A stretch of DNA of 64,000 nucleotides from Pseudomonas antarctica (GCF_900624995.1 NZ_UYXQ01000013.1:32545-96544), one strand, 5' to 3'; positions 38,128-46,127 are shown, numbered from the stretch's first letter. A program made the numbers and translations. Notes: generated by a model not told the origin, from the sequence alone.

Positions 38128-38803
38128 CTGAGCCCCACAACAAGCGTATGACGGGTCAAGGGGTTGGTGCGGCCCGCAGGAGCAAAGCGACGAGGACTCG
38201 GCCCCTTGACGCGGCAGAAGCGACCAACGCTCAAGTCATGGGCGCAGGGGATCAAGGCCGTAGGCCTCCCCTGCCCCCTTGACGACAGAGGGCGACTCGC
38301 TCCCTTCCCGCTCGCGGGAAGGGCGGGGGGATGGGCAATTCTCAAATACGTTAACCGATTGTAAATAAAAGACTAATACCAAAAACAAGACAGTTTCAGC
38401 GCGCCTCTGATTCATGTTCAGTCATAAGGGGCATTGAACTCGCCCCGGACACACAACCCACTGAAAACGAATGCAACACGACTACGAAAACTCCGCGCGT
38501 TGCTTGGGCAACCCCTTCGGTTGCATCCCGTGTCCGAACTTGCCGGACTGGCTGCAGGGGCAGGTACGGCGGGCAGAGCCCTTGACCTCCCCCTTGCCAT
38601 AGGCTTAGTGCTTACTGTGGCATCAAGGGTCCGGCTACGCCCGGCATCCTCACCCGTTCGGTGCTCGCCTTCGGCTCCGCTCCGCGTGCGGCTTCCGGTG
38701 CCGCCCTTGACACCACATCCAGCAAAAACCTTGCTACTTTGCTACGCACCACAGACATAGCGCTAACGCGCTACCGCGTTCAGCCAAACAGCGAGAAATC
38801 CCC
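38128..38803. other. GC-rich non-coding block with repeated CCCCTTGAC motifs
   Basis: About 680 bp without a supported gene. GTCAAGGGG (38155-38163) is inverted relative to CCCCTTGAC at 38202-38210 and at 38275-38283. The composition (many runs such as GCTCCGCT and CGGCTACGCC) differs sharply from the AT-rich neighbours. A 108-codon frame at 38434-38760 is low-complexity and is not called. It resembles plasmid backbone spacer DNA and may hold transfer or partition sites. Confidence 0.4.
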
Positions 38804-39094
38804 ATGACCTCAAACAACCAAGAGCCAACGCAGCACCAAGGAAGCAACGAAATTGAAGCCGTTGATACGAAGGGACCGGAGCATCAGATTTCTGAGGCTG
38901 AGCAGAGCGAGCGTAAGAAAGCTGTCGAATTTGCCACCGCATCCATCGGTCTTTCGGGATTCGAAAGCTCAGAAGAAATGAAACACCTTGGTCAGCGTTA
39001 CATAACCGGCGAAATCGACTTGGACGAATTTGTGATTCTGTCGCAGAAGATGTTTCCTGAAAGCGACGATTCTCAACCCTCAAGAACGCAGTGA
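38804..39094 (+). CDS. VbhA-like antitoxin (Fic inhibitor family), orphan
   Basis: 96 residues. The C-terminal half, RKKAVEFATASIGLSGFESSEEM then YITGEIDLDEFV, matches the VbhA antitoxin domain that blocks Fic AMP-transferases. In the family the inhibitory helix carries (S/T)xxxE(G/N); here it is Ser47-I-G-L-Ser51-Gly52, so the key Glu is replaced by Ser. No Fic toxin gene lies in the window. VbhA/VbhT pairs are typical of conjugative elements, which fits the location between virB6 and mobC. Confidence 0.72.
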   Translation: MTSNNQEPTQHQGSNEIEAVDTKGPEHQISEAEQSERKKAVEFATASIGLSGFESSEEMKHLGQRYITGEIDLDEFVILSQKMFPESDDSQPSRTQ

Positions 39095-39105
39095 GCGTTG
39101 CAAAA

Positions 39106-39175
39106 AGCTTGTTCATGAACAAGGAATGGAATGCATGGAGATCTAATGCAGGATAGGCAAATCGCCGGTGAAATG
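39106..39175. repeat. oriT-like repeat, copy 1
   Basis: Begins AGCTTGTTCATGAACAAG (with the 16-bp palindrome CTTGTTCATGAACAAG), then TGGAGATCTAATGCAGGATAGGC and CGCCGG split by a few bases. GCAGGATAGGC at 39148-39158 reads GCCTATCCTGC on the minus strand, the core of RP4-type nic sites. Confidence 0.75.
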
Positions 39176-39184
39176 GGCGCCCAT

Positions 39185-39247
39185 AGCTTGTTCATGAACA
39201 ACGATCCAAGCACATGGAGACCTAATGCAGGATAGGTCAAACGCCGG
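39185..39247. repeat. oriT-like repeat, copy 2
   Basis: Starts AGCTTGTTCATGAACAA, then TGGAGACCTAATGCAGGATAGG and ACGCCGG. The nic-like core at 39227-39236 is CCTATCCTGC on the minus strand, the copy closest to the RP4 site. It starts 79 bp after copy 1. Confidence 0.75.
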
Positions 39248-39329
39248 AACACCGTGCGCACAAAACCGTTGCGGACAATCCAGGAAGGTCGACTTAATTC
39301 ACTAGTCGCAGTTAGACCGAAGAGAGAGC

Positions 39330-39383
39330 ACGCGTTACTGACGTATCCAGTAACGCGTTGAATGCTCACTACGGCACAGTGAG
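39330..39383. repeat. Two inverted repeats in the presumed transfer-origin region
   Basis: ACGCGTTACTG (39330-39340) with CAGTAACGCGT (39348-39358), a perfect 11-bp stem with a 7-nt loop, followed by CTCACT (39365-39370) with AGTGAG (39378-39383), also with a 7-nt loop. Such paired hairpins are usual in oriT regions or as relaxosome-protein operators. Confidence 0.6.
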
Positions 39384-39441
39384 AGAGACCCACTCTGCCC
39401 CCCAACCCGATTTGAATCCGTCATTGCCCTCTTCCCACGAA

Positions 39442-39510
39442 AGCTTGTTCATGAACAAGAACTAAAGCGAGTGGAGATCTAGTGCAGGATAGGCGTTTGC
39501 CGGTAAAATG
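39442..39510. repeat. oriT-like repeat, copy 3
   Basis: AGCTTGTTCATGAACAAG, then TGGAGATCTAGTGCAGGATAGGC and GCCGG. The nic-like core is at 39484-39494 (GCCTATCCTGC on the minus strand). It ends about 50 bp before mobC, where a transfer origin is expected. Confidence 0.75.
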
Positions 39511-39559
39511 TGGTTCACTACGAAAATAGTGAATTGTCGATACCCACCGGGGAATGCAC

Positions 39560-40132
39560 ATGCCGCGCAAAGCGACCATCGGCGCAACAAGAGATAGCGC
39601 CGTTTACCGAGTACGCATACCGGCCGAGTTGAAATCAGAGTGGGAAGCGCACTGCGAGAAAAAAGGTAGCTCTCAACACGGCGTGATCCGAGCGCTAATG
39701 CGCTACGTCATCCAAGATGAACCCCCCCCTGAAGTGAAGGACTGGATATCAGGGCAAATCGCAGGCGAGCCAGACGAAGGTCCGAAACAAAGGCTTGAGG
39801 TTCGATTCACACCCAGTGAGCACCATGAGATCGTGGCACGCTCAGAAGCCGAGGGATGCTCGCCCCAGCGGTGGGTCATCAATTGCGTTCGAGCCAGTTT
39901 GACCAACCAGCCCCAATTCACGATGGACGCCACAAAGGCGCTCTGGGAGTCGTCGGGGCAGCTTCGCGCTATTGGGAGAAATCTGAATCAGATAGCAAAA
40001 AAAATGCATGAGAGCGGCAATCTGGAGCTCTCCTCGAAGGAAATAAAGCAGCTTTCCGAGTATATATATAGCCATACCGAAGTTGTTTCTGAGCTCCAAG
40101 ATGCCTGCTTGAGCCGATGGAAAATCATGTAA
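39560..40132 (+). CDS. mobC: MobC-like relaxosome accessory protein
   Basis: 190 residues from the ATG at 39560, with CCGGGGAA upstream at good spacing (an ATG six bases earlier has none). It has two RHH-like segments (YRVRIPAELKSEWEAHCEKKG and LEVRFTPSEHHEIV) and the MobC signature LRAIGRNLNQIAKKMHESG. MobC proteins bind oriT and help the relaxase open it. It is downstream of three nic-like repeats, but the relaxase gene that should follow is absent. Confidence 0.82.
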   Translation: MPRKATIGATRDSAVYRVRIPAELKSEWEAHCEKKGSSQHGVIRALMRYVIQDEPPPEVKDWISGQIAGEPDEGPKQRLEVRFTPSEHHEIVARSEAEGCSPQRWVINCVRASLTNQPQFTMDATKALWESSGQLRAIGRNLNQIAKKMHESGNLELSSKEIKQLSEYIYSHTEVVSELQDACLSRWKIM

Positions 40133-40373
40133 GGGAGTCCTAGCCCCATGTGCATTGCCGGGTTATAGAAAAGCATACAGATGTTGTCGGCGGTGCGGTT
40201 TGAGCAAGCCTGGAGCGGCACTTGCTAGACTTAAGCGACTAGCATAGACAGCGGTTCGTTCATGAGTTCATGACAAGCAATCGACCCGGTACCCTTTATG
40301 CTCCGCCTTTACCGTTACCGACTAAAAATGCTCCTATCGAAAAAGGCGCTAACTTAGAATATAGGATTAAGCT

Positions 40374-41240
40374 ATGAAGCCTTTTATTGACTTAAAGCAA
40401 GACTCTCAAGAAATAAAAAACCTCAACCAGCAGATCAATGACTGGGTAGGAAAACACAAGGAAACATTGCTTGACAACACGAGGAGCGACCCACAAAGAA
40501 TTATTATTCGTCGATATCTAAGCGTTCTGTACGAATTATGCCGACAGGCTTGCGCGTGCTTAGACACCAAGTCTTTTTCGACGCTAGAAGCAATGAGCCG
40601 CGTAATCATTGAGCAATCTGCCAACATGCTATATGTGTCTATGGATAAAGGCGATAACGCGCTGGCCTTGCTTCGCAGCAGCAAGCAGCTGACAGAAAAC
40701 AACGGTAAGGATTGGTCAACTTATCTAGCATCTCAAGGGGCAGTTAATCCTGCTGCACAAGGTAGGCAAAAATCTGGGACCACAATGTTAGCAAGGTTTG
40801 ATAAGCGCTGGCCGAACATAGGGCGCTATCCAGGGACTAAGGGCTTATTCCGAGCGCTAGGCTGGGAGAGTCACTATTATGCGTTTTACTCACCACTCTG
40901 CGATTCCGTCCACAGTTTTTCCGACGAAATGTCGGTACTTGTTGACCTCGGCGAACTATTTTCAATCTCAATGACTGAGGGAGAGGAGGCATTGATTTAT
41001 TGGAACAAAGAGAGGTTACGCTTGGCAATTTATCATTACGCGATTGCCATAGGACTGAGGGCAGAAGCTTTTTCAAGATGCTGTAATTTTCTAGTGCCAG
41101 ACCTTACTGACGACCTAGCAGAGTCACTTTCGAAAAAATTAAATGAGTTAATAATGCGCCATGATAATTTCGACCACACTAGGCTAGAGGGTTTAAATTC
41201 TGGCACTGCTAAATTTGAAGATTTCTTGATAAATACCTAG
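40374..41240 (+). CDS. DUF5677-like hypothetical protein
   Basis: 288 residues, mostly helical. Features recall DUF5677 proteins: an N-terminal helical part, the SRVIIEQSANMLYVSMDKG segment, and YYAFYSPLCDSVHSFSDEM, where a conserved His sits after a YxxLCxxVH-like pattern. Function unknown; members are often near defence or mobile genes. The family assignment rests on pattern similarity only. It occupies the place where a relaxase gene would be expected and is convergent with the CBASS cluster. Low GC. Confidence 0.6.
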   Translation: MKPFIDLKQDSQEIKNLNQQINDWVGKHKETLLDNTRSDPQRIIIRRYLSVLYELCRQACACLDTKSFSTLEAMSRVIIEQSANMLYVSMDKGDNALALLRSSKQLTENNGKDWSTYLASQGAVNPAAQGRQKSGTTMLARFDKRWPNIGRYPGTKGLFRALGWESHYYAFYSPLCDSVHSFSDEMSVLVDLGELFSISMTEGEEALIYWNKERLRLAIYHYAIAIGLRAEAFSRCCNFLVPDLTDDLAESLSKKLNELIMRHDNFDHTRLEGLNSGTAKFEDFLINT

Positions 41241-41282
41241 TTCGAGCGGAGCACACCTAGATTTGGAAGCACTTACTCTGCA

Positions 41283-42245
41283 TCAGAGCGAGTAAATCTT
41301 CTCGTGCACGCCACTCTTGCTAATTTTCGTCGTTTCGAACGCATAGTCATGTTCGTCGAAGTTACACTCGGAAATAAAGTGAGTGTATTTCAAACTTCTC
41401 ACGCGGGCCATAACCTTGCTTTTACGCAGGTCCGTCGTTTTATTCTGAACGTTCATTTCAGGTGAAAAGTGATTGATCAATCCTGCCTCGGCGGCGAGCA
41501 CAAGACTTTCCTCCCCTAAGGCCAGATAGTCACTAGGTTGTTTGAGGATCCGGCCGTCGCTAGACTCAATCGCCTCGAATCGCGGAGTGAAGAAGTACAG
41601 ATAGACTTCAGCATCGTCTTCGCATTCTGCCTGGGCTTGCTGCACGCGTTTATGCCCGTGCATTCGGTCAGACAGCTCCATGGCCTTGCCGATGTACATG
41701 ACTTCGTATTTTTCCGGAACATCATCGGTAACACGCAGCAGTTGATGAGCAAAGATGATGTGTCTGTTTTCATCTTTGGGCAGCGGGTCGGCAGGTGTCA
41801 AAAAATGGTAGGCAATTGCCCGATCCACGCGCTCCTTCTCCCCGCTTCCCGGCATGACGGCTGCAACCAGCGGATCTCGCTTCAGCAGGCGTTCATACTC
41901 ATTCGCGGAGTCGACATATTCGATCATTGATTGCAGATGGGCCGGGGTCGGGAAATATTTTCTGTTGATAGTCGGCGCGCCATGAATCAGTTGAGCAATG
42001 TCGACCTTGTGCGGGCGCGACAGCATGCCCTGCGAGGTATATTTAAATACGATCTGGCACCTTTTGCTTAGACGGGCACTGGAAAACCGCGCTTTACGTC
42101 GCTTGACAAGAAAATAGATTCGTCCACTTCTAAATCTATCCACCATCCCTAGAGGTTCCTTAAATTCGCGATACAACTTCTCAGCCGTGATGAAAAATGC
42201 ATCTACCAGATGAGATTTGAGAATTTTGAATGGTGGTTTTATCAT
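41283..42245 (-). CDS. Divergent GIY-YIG-like nuclease protein downstream of CBASS
   Basis: 320 residues. The stretch from 160 to 270 has the GIY-YIG pattern: VMYIGKAMELSDRMHGHKR gives the YIG motif (184-186), Arg194 and His198; a Glu at 253 in LAAEAGLINHF and Asn265 in SPEMN fit the metal-site Glu and terminal Asn. The first GIY strand is poorly conserved, so catalytic activity is uncertain. The N-terminal 150 residues are basic and unrecognised. It follows the SLATT gene on the same strand with a 100-bp gap and could be a further effector or an independent gene. Confidence 0.6.
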   Translation of the reverse strand: MIKPPFKILKSHLVDAFFITAEKLYREFKEPLGMVDRFRSGRIYFLVKRRKARFSSARLSKRCQIVFKYTSQGMLSRPHKVDIAQLIHGAPTINRKYFPTPAHLQSMIEYVDSANEYERLLKRDPLVAAVMPGSGEKERVDRAIAYHFLTPADPLPKDENRHIIFAHQLLRVTDDVPEKYEVMYIGKAMELSDRMHGHKRVQQAQAECEDDAEVYLYFFTPRFEAIESSDGRILKQPSDYLALGEESLVLAAEAGLINHFSPEMNVQNKTTDLRKSKVMARVRSLKYTHFISECNFDEHDYAFETTKISKSGVHEKIYSL

Positions 42246-42344
42246 GAATACTCCTTAGGCTACGCAGTTACAGCACAAAGAACAATCCACCGCTCAAGTT
42301 AACCGATGTAGAAACGCCTGTATCATTCCAAGTTTTTGCACGGA

Positions 42345-42956
42345 TCAGTTGATACCGAAACATTTTTTAACTGAGTCGATGTGTAGAATAAAAGAGGTGA
42401 CAATCAATACAAAAAGTGCGGCCATAGCTAGCCATGCCGTAAGCGGCACTTTGTCTCTCCAAAAGCTAAAATTCTTCTGCTTTGCTACCCAATCGATTTG
42501 ATACTGCCAAAAAAACTTGTAGTGCGCGTACCAATCGCTAAAAAGAATTTGCTTGCTGATAGAGGCACCATAGTATTGCGATTCAAATGCAGCTAGTCTT
42601 ACCCTATAACTAGAAAAATCTGCACTTGCCTCCAACGCTTCAACTTCGCGATACAAATCACGCAGACCATTGAAAATTCTGGTTATCTCCACGGCAGACT
42701 TTTCGTAGTCCGACTTCTTAGAATCGTAAACCGAGATATAAATTCCGATAACGCCGAAAACGGCCATAAACGCAGAAACATTTTTTGCGGACAGGGACTC
42801 GTAGACCAGAGAGAAAATACCTACGGCCGTACCAATAAACCCAATGAATCCTGGGACTTTATCTACGATGTCATACGTAGCCCAGTGCTTGCGTCCACCA
42901 AAGCCAACGTTGTAGCCCGTTTCTGCGATACTTTTGAGTAACGACGCTTGGCTCAT
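42345..42956 (-). CDS. SLATT-domain membrane effector of CBASS
   Basis: 203 residues. Two hydrophobic helices (about 36-54 and 60-78) followed by a long helix and a third hydrophobic segment near the C terminus (about 172-194) match the SLATT family, membrane effectors associated with SMODS nucleotidyltransferases. The N-terminal LLKSIAETGYNVGFGGRKHWATYDIV pattern is typical of the subtype. It is predicted to perforate the inner membrane when the second messenger binds. Its start overlaps the cyclase stop by four bases (ATGA on the minus strand). Confidence 0.85.
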   Translation of the reverse strand: MSQASLLKSIAETGYNVGFGGRKHWATYDIVDKVPGFIGFIGTAVGIFSLVYESLSAKNVSAFMAVFGVIGIYISVYDSKKSDYEKSAVEITRIFNGLRDLYREVEALEASADFSSYRVRLAAFESQYYGASISKQILFSDWYAHYKFFWQYQIDWVAKQKNFSFWRDKVPLTAWLAMAALFVLIVTSFILHIDSVKKCFGIN

Positions 42957-44260
42957 ATGTTTTCACTGATAGGTACAGTTATCTCGCTCCGAGCCACGAC
43001 AACGCCATCCTTGAGGATATAGCACTCAACCGAGTGGTCGCCTTTAAAGCTCGTGGACTCCTGGATTGTCTCATGGCCCTGGTCGGCGATTATATAGCCG
43101 CGGATGCAATCTCGCTTCTCAGCTTCTTGCCCAATATTGAGAACCTTCCATTTTACGGTGTACGGCTCAGGCACGTCGTTTCGACCAATCTTAAATTTGA
43201 GCGTCTTGCGCGCCTGGAGGGGCAATCCTAGTGAAATCAATTCACTCAGCAACCGCTCTCGAAAACCTTTTTGCTCGACATCACAGTCAAGTACCAAGGG
43301 GTAGCGGACATCGATCGGGGCGAGATCCTCGATGAATTCCTCTGTGTCCCTGAAGGTATAAAAGGACTTGGCCAGTGACTCCATGCCGGCACGTGCGGCT
43401 GTACGTGTGGTCGGAAAGTCGGGACCAAATACTTTCTTCCACCGCTCCCCCTCATTTTCCTTACCCGCAGCTTCGATGGCCTTCAGGGAAAGCTCATATG
43501 CTCGCTTGGCAGGTTTTTGAAATTTTTGCTTCACTTTGACATGCTGGCGGCTGCCCAACGCCGCGTAACGTTCCTGTTGTGGAAGGTTTGATGCGTAGTA
43601 AAAGAAATCCCTGACCATGCAGTCGTATGAGGCGAAACTTTTGTCAGCATAATCATCCGTCTGCGTGAGGAAATTATGTGCCAACGTGTCGATCAGGAGA
43701 CCCCCAATCCCGATGCCATGCTTGTTCTTCCACGCCCGAAGCATTTTGCAAAGACGACGCAGGTTTCCATTTTGGTCATCATCGACGTCCCCGGTAGCCT
43801 GGATTTCATCTTTGGGCTTAGTGATCTTCCACGATCCGCCGTTGTACGTATCAGGATATTTGAAGCTGCCGTCGTCTTGCTTGAAAACGGGCTGAACCTC
43901 GACGTTGAAATTCTGGAACTTGACGCACACCACCAGGCGGTCAACCGTAATAGTGGTCGTGGAGTACCGTTCCTGGATTGCAGCCTTGGTATCTGAAAGC
44001 AGCTTCGATTGCCCCCCCTCCTTGTTGTACCTATCCCAAGCACTGCCGGGCATGATGTACAACATATCGAGGTCGGAAACGCCTTTGATGGCTGTCCACC
44101 GGCCATATGAGCCGACTTGAAGGTTATTGGCGGTCGAATCCAACGTCCGGAAATACTTGTTCAGCGAGCGTGTGATACTGGCGTAACGATCTTCGATCGT
44201 TACGTGATTGGTGATGCGCAGATCGGATACGAAATCCTTAAAAATAACAGCAACTGACAT
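42953..44260 (-). CDS. CBASS nucleotidyltransferase (SMODS) with AGS-C sensor domain
   Basis: 435 residues from the ATG at 44260, which has AGGG at better spacing than the ATG at 44266. Numbering from the upstream ATG, the active site is GSYGRWTAIKGVSDLDML with Asp65 and Asp67, and the third carboxylate is Glu123 in VEVQPVF. The C-terminal about 110 residues (VKWKVLNIG..., RGYIIAD, ECYILKDGVVVA) fit the AGS-C sensor domain. It should make a cyclic or linear oligonucleotide on phage infection and activate the adjoining SLATT protein; this two-gene layout is type I-like CBASS without Cap2/Cap3. Confidence 0.9.
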   Translation of the reverse strand: MSVAVIFKDFVSDLRITNHVTIEDRYASITRSLNKYFRTLDSTANNLQVGSYGRWTAIKGVSDLDMLYIMPGSAWDRYNKEGGQSKLLSDTKAAIQERYSTTTITVDRLVVCVKFQNFNVEVQPVFKQDDGSFKYPDTYNGGSWKITKPKDEIQATGDVDDDQNGNLRRLCKMLRAWKNKHGIGIGGLLIDTLAHNFLTQTDDYADKSFASYDCMVRDFFYYASNLPQQERYAALGSRQHVKVKQKFQKPAKRAYELSLKAIEAAGKENEGERWKKVFGPDFPTTRTAARAGMESLAKSFYTFRDTEEFIEDLAPIDVRYPLVLDCDVEQKGFRERLLSELISLGLPLQARKTLKFKIGRNDVPEPYTVKWKVLNIGQEAEKRDCIRGYIIADQGHETIQESTSFKGDHSVECYILKDGVVVARSEITVPISENI

Positions 44261-44505
44261 CGGCATCCCTACTGGTCAAGTCCCCAATCACGCTTTGTTG
44301 GAGTGCGAGCACATAGTAGCCGACAGCCATTATAAAGGTCCATCGTCTGACTTTTCAGTGGGCTGCGCGGGCAAGAGCCAGCGTAACCTACTACGCATAG
44401 TCCCGCGACCGGCAAAAAAATGACTGAGAGCTCATAATTTCGTGTCGACAAGGAGATGCCAGCTAGGATTGGAGCACGCTTTTGATAGGCACTGGGAACA
44501 AGCAG

Positions 44506-45141
44506 CTACGAGATGCACCGAGCCTTTTCCAACAGCAGCGTAACCATATTGGCGAGATTCCTAGCGTCATCGATGCCTCGGTGGTACCGGCCGCTCCAAG
44601 CTAGGCCAAGCGCTTCGACTGCGGGCCTCAACCCTAATGATGGACATGCAAATATTTCGCAATAGCACCGCTCAATATCTAAGTACGCAATTCCAGGCAG
44701 TATCGGCCTGCAGTTGGCTCTCAGGACGTCAGCCGCAAGCTGGTCAGCATCGTAATGTCCCCAAGAGCCCCACAATGCGCTGGGATATTTTTGTAGGAGC
44801 GCAGCGACCTCCATGGCGACCTCCGAGAATTCTTGCGCTGCATCCACATCAGCTTGCTTAATTGAAGTCAGGCTGGTGCAGAAGGGTGTCAGAGTAGGGT
44901 GAAGGACCGGGCGAACGTAGCGCTGAAACATTTCAACAGTTTCCAGCGTTCGCAAATCCACCACGGCTAGCCCTATCTCAATGGTTTCCATCTCATCCGG
45001 CCCTACGATCAGTTTTCGAGGAGACTCAGCCCCTATGAGCTCGTCGCATGTCGCTTCAAGGTCCACGCATAGCATAAATTCGAAAGCACTTATAAATGTC
45101 TCGAACGTCCGCAATTTTCGGGTATTGGGGAGAGTTTTCAT
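44506..45141 (-). CDS. DEDDh 3'-5' exonuclease, ERI1/KapD-like
   Basis: 211 residues from the ATG at 45141; a GTG at 45171 would add ten residues, and neither has ideal ribosome-binding-site spacing. Exo I is LCVDLEATCDE, Exo II lies in SWGHYDADQL, Exo III is YHRGIDDARNLAN, giving the full DEDDh set. The closest patterns are those of the ERI1-like nucleases acting on RNA or DNA ends. It is upstream of and co-directional with the CBASS cyclase but separated by about 245 bp, so membership in the system is uncertain. Confidence 0.82.
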   Translation of the reverse strand: MKTLPNTRKLRTFETFISAFEFMLCVDLEATCDELIGAESPRKLIVGPDEMETIEIGLAVVDLRTLETVEMFQRYVRPVLHPTLTPFCTSLTSIKQADVDAAQEFSEVAMEVAALLQKYPSALWGSWGHYDADQLAADVLRANCRPILPGIAYLDIERCYCEIFACPSLGLRPAVEALGLAWSGRYHRGIDDARNLANMVTLLLEKARCIS

Positions 45142-45171
45142 ATGCCTTCCGGGAATGCGGATCTTCAACAC

Positions 45172-45546
45172 TCCATTGCCATAGAGGCCGACAAACCGGG
45201 TATTGATGCGTAGCGCTTACTGAATGGCAGAGAAGGGTTACTCATCTGCCAACCTTATAATTTAGTAAGACCTCTTCGCCAACCATACGTTTAGCGCTTC
45301 ATGAAAGAAGGGACCACTACACAGTTCGCCAGCTCTGATGAGTGTCGCCGCCCGCGAGTTTGCATTGGAGCCGATCCTTACTTACAAACGTGCACGAGCT
45401 GCAAAAACAGTACCTTTGCGGTACAATGCCCAGCTTAAGCAACCTACTCAAAATTACGCTCAACACCACGTAATACGGGGCCTCCAGCTATGCCAACCTA
45501 CGTTCACCTACGAACGATTTCTCTAGGCATAGCACGTCGCCCAGCA
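45172..45546. other. Right-end non-coding region of the element
   Basis: 375 bp between the exonuclease gene and attR. A TATAAT-like hexamer in CTTATAATTTAG near 45255-45266 is the only promoter-like sequence noticed. A 62-codon frame at 45338-45526 lacks support and is not called. Nothing else recognised. Confidence 0.4.
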
Positions 45547-45564
45547 ACTCATAATCCCTTGGTC
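45547..45564 (+). repeat. attR core (18-bp direct repeat)
   Basis: ACTCATAATCCCTTGGTC, identical to 25926-25943 and joined to the displaced native tRNA 3' half. Confidence 0.88.
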
Positions 45565-45596
45565 GTAGGTTCGAGTCCTACTGGGCCCACCAAACA
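45565..45596 (+). pseudogene. Displaced native tRNA 3' half at attR
   Basis: Continues from the attR core with T-arm GTAGG-TTCGAGT-CCTAC, acceptor TGGGCCC and encoded ACCA, with no 5' half. The T-stem differs from that of the functional left tRNA at the first three pairs, all compensated. It marks where the chromosome resumes and shows what the tRNA sequence was before integration. Confidence 0.85.
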
Positions 45597-45598
45597 AG

Positions 45599-45622
45599 AA
45601 AGCCGCGCAATGCGCGGCTTTT
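45599..45622 (+). terminator. Native post-tRNA terminator
   Basis: AAAGCCGCGC-AAT-GCGCGGCTTTT. It is the counterpart of the hairpin at 25978-26000. Confidence 0.75.
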
Positions 45623-45680
45623 GTGTGTCTGGAAGTCTGTAACATATAGCCCCATTGCCGCCCGCACTGGAGCCCTGCCC

Positions 45681-46127
45681 TTGCCCGTCCTCGATGAAAT
45701 CGATCGCCAACTGATCGCTGCCTTGCAGATCAACGCCCGCGAAAGCGTGGCCATGCTTGCCCGGCAGTTGGGTATCGCGCGCACCACGGTGACGTCGCGC
45801 CTGGCGCGCCTGGAGAAAACCCAGGTGATTACCGGTTATGGCGTGCGCCTCGGGCAGCGGGTGGTCGATGGGGGTTTGCAGGCGTATGTCGGGATCACCG
45901 TGCAAGCGCGTTCGGGCAAGGAAGTGCTGCGCAGGCTGAGTGCCATGGCGCAGGTGCAGCAGTTGTGTGCGGTGAGTGGTGAGTTCGATTACGTGGCCTG
46001 GCTACGCACCGATTCGCCGGAGCAGCTCGACCAGCTGCTGGACCAGATCGGCAGCGTCGAAGGAGTGGAAAAAACCACCACGTCGATCATTCTCAGCAAC
46101 AAATTGGACCGTGGCCAGCCGATATGA
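45681..46127 (+). CDS. Lrp/AsnC family transcriptional regulator
   Basis: 148 residues from a TTG at 45681 (PVLDEIDRQLIAALQ) with GGAG at 45669; the longer frame begins inside the tRNA terminator and is unlikely. N-terminal HTH (VAMLARQLGIARTTVTSRLARLEK) and C-terminal RAM effector domain. It lies just upstream of davB in the same direction and probably controls lysine catabolism, as suggested by its conserved position. Confidence 0.87.
   Translation: MPVLDEIDRQLIAALQINARESVAMLARQLGIARTTVTSRLARLEKTQVITGYGVRLGQRVVDGGLQAYVGITVQARSGKEVLRRLSAMAQVQQLCAVSGEFDYVAWLRTDSPEQLDQLLDQIGSVEGVEKTTTSIILSNKLDRGQPI

Noticed and set aside
38434..38760. 108-codon frame in the GC-rich spacer
   Set aside because: Product is repetitive Leu/Arg/Pro-rich sequence typical of chance frames in GC-rich DNA.
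39106..39510. Possible CRISPR array
   Set aside because: Three repeats at irregular spacing (79 and 257 bp), no cas genes, and nic-like cores next to mobC; an oriT-type explanation fits better.
45338..45526. 62-codon frame near attR
   Set aside because: No ribosome-binding site and no family; left as non-coding.
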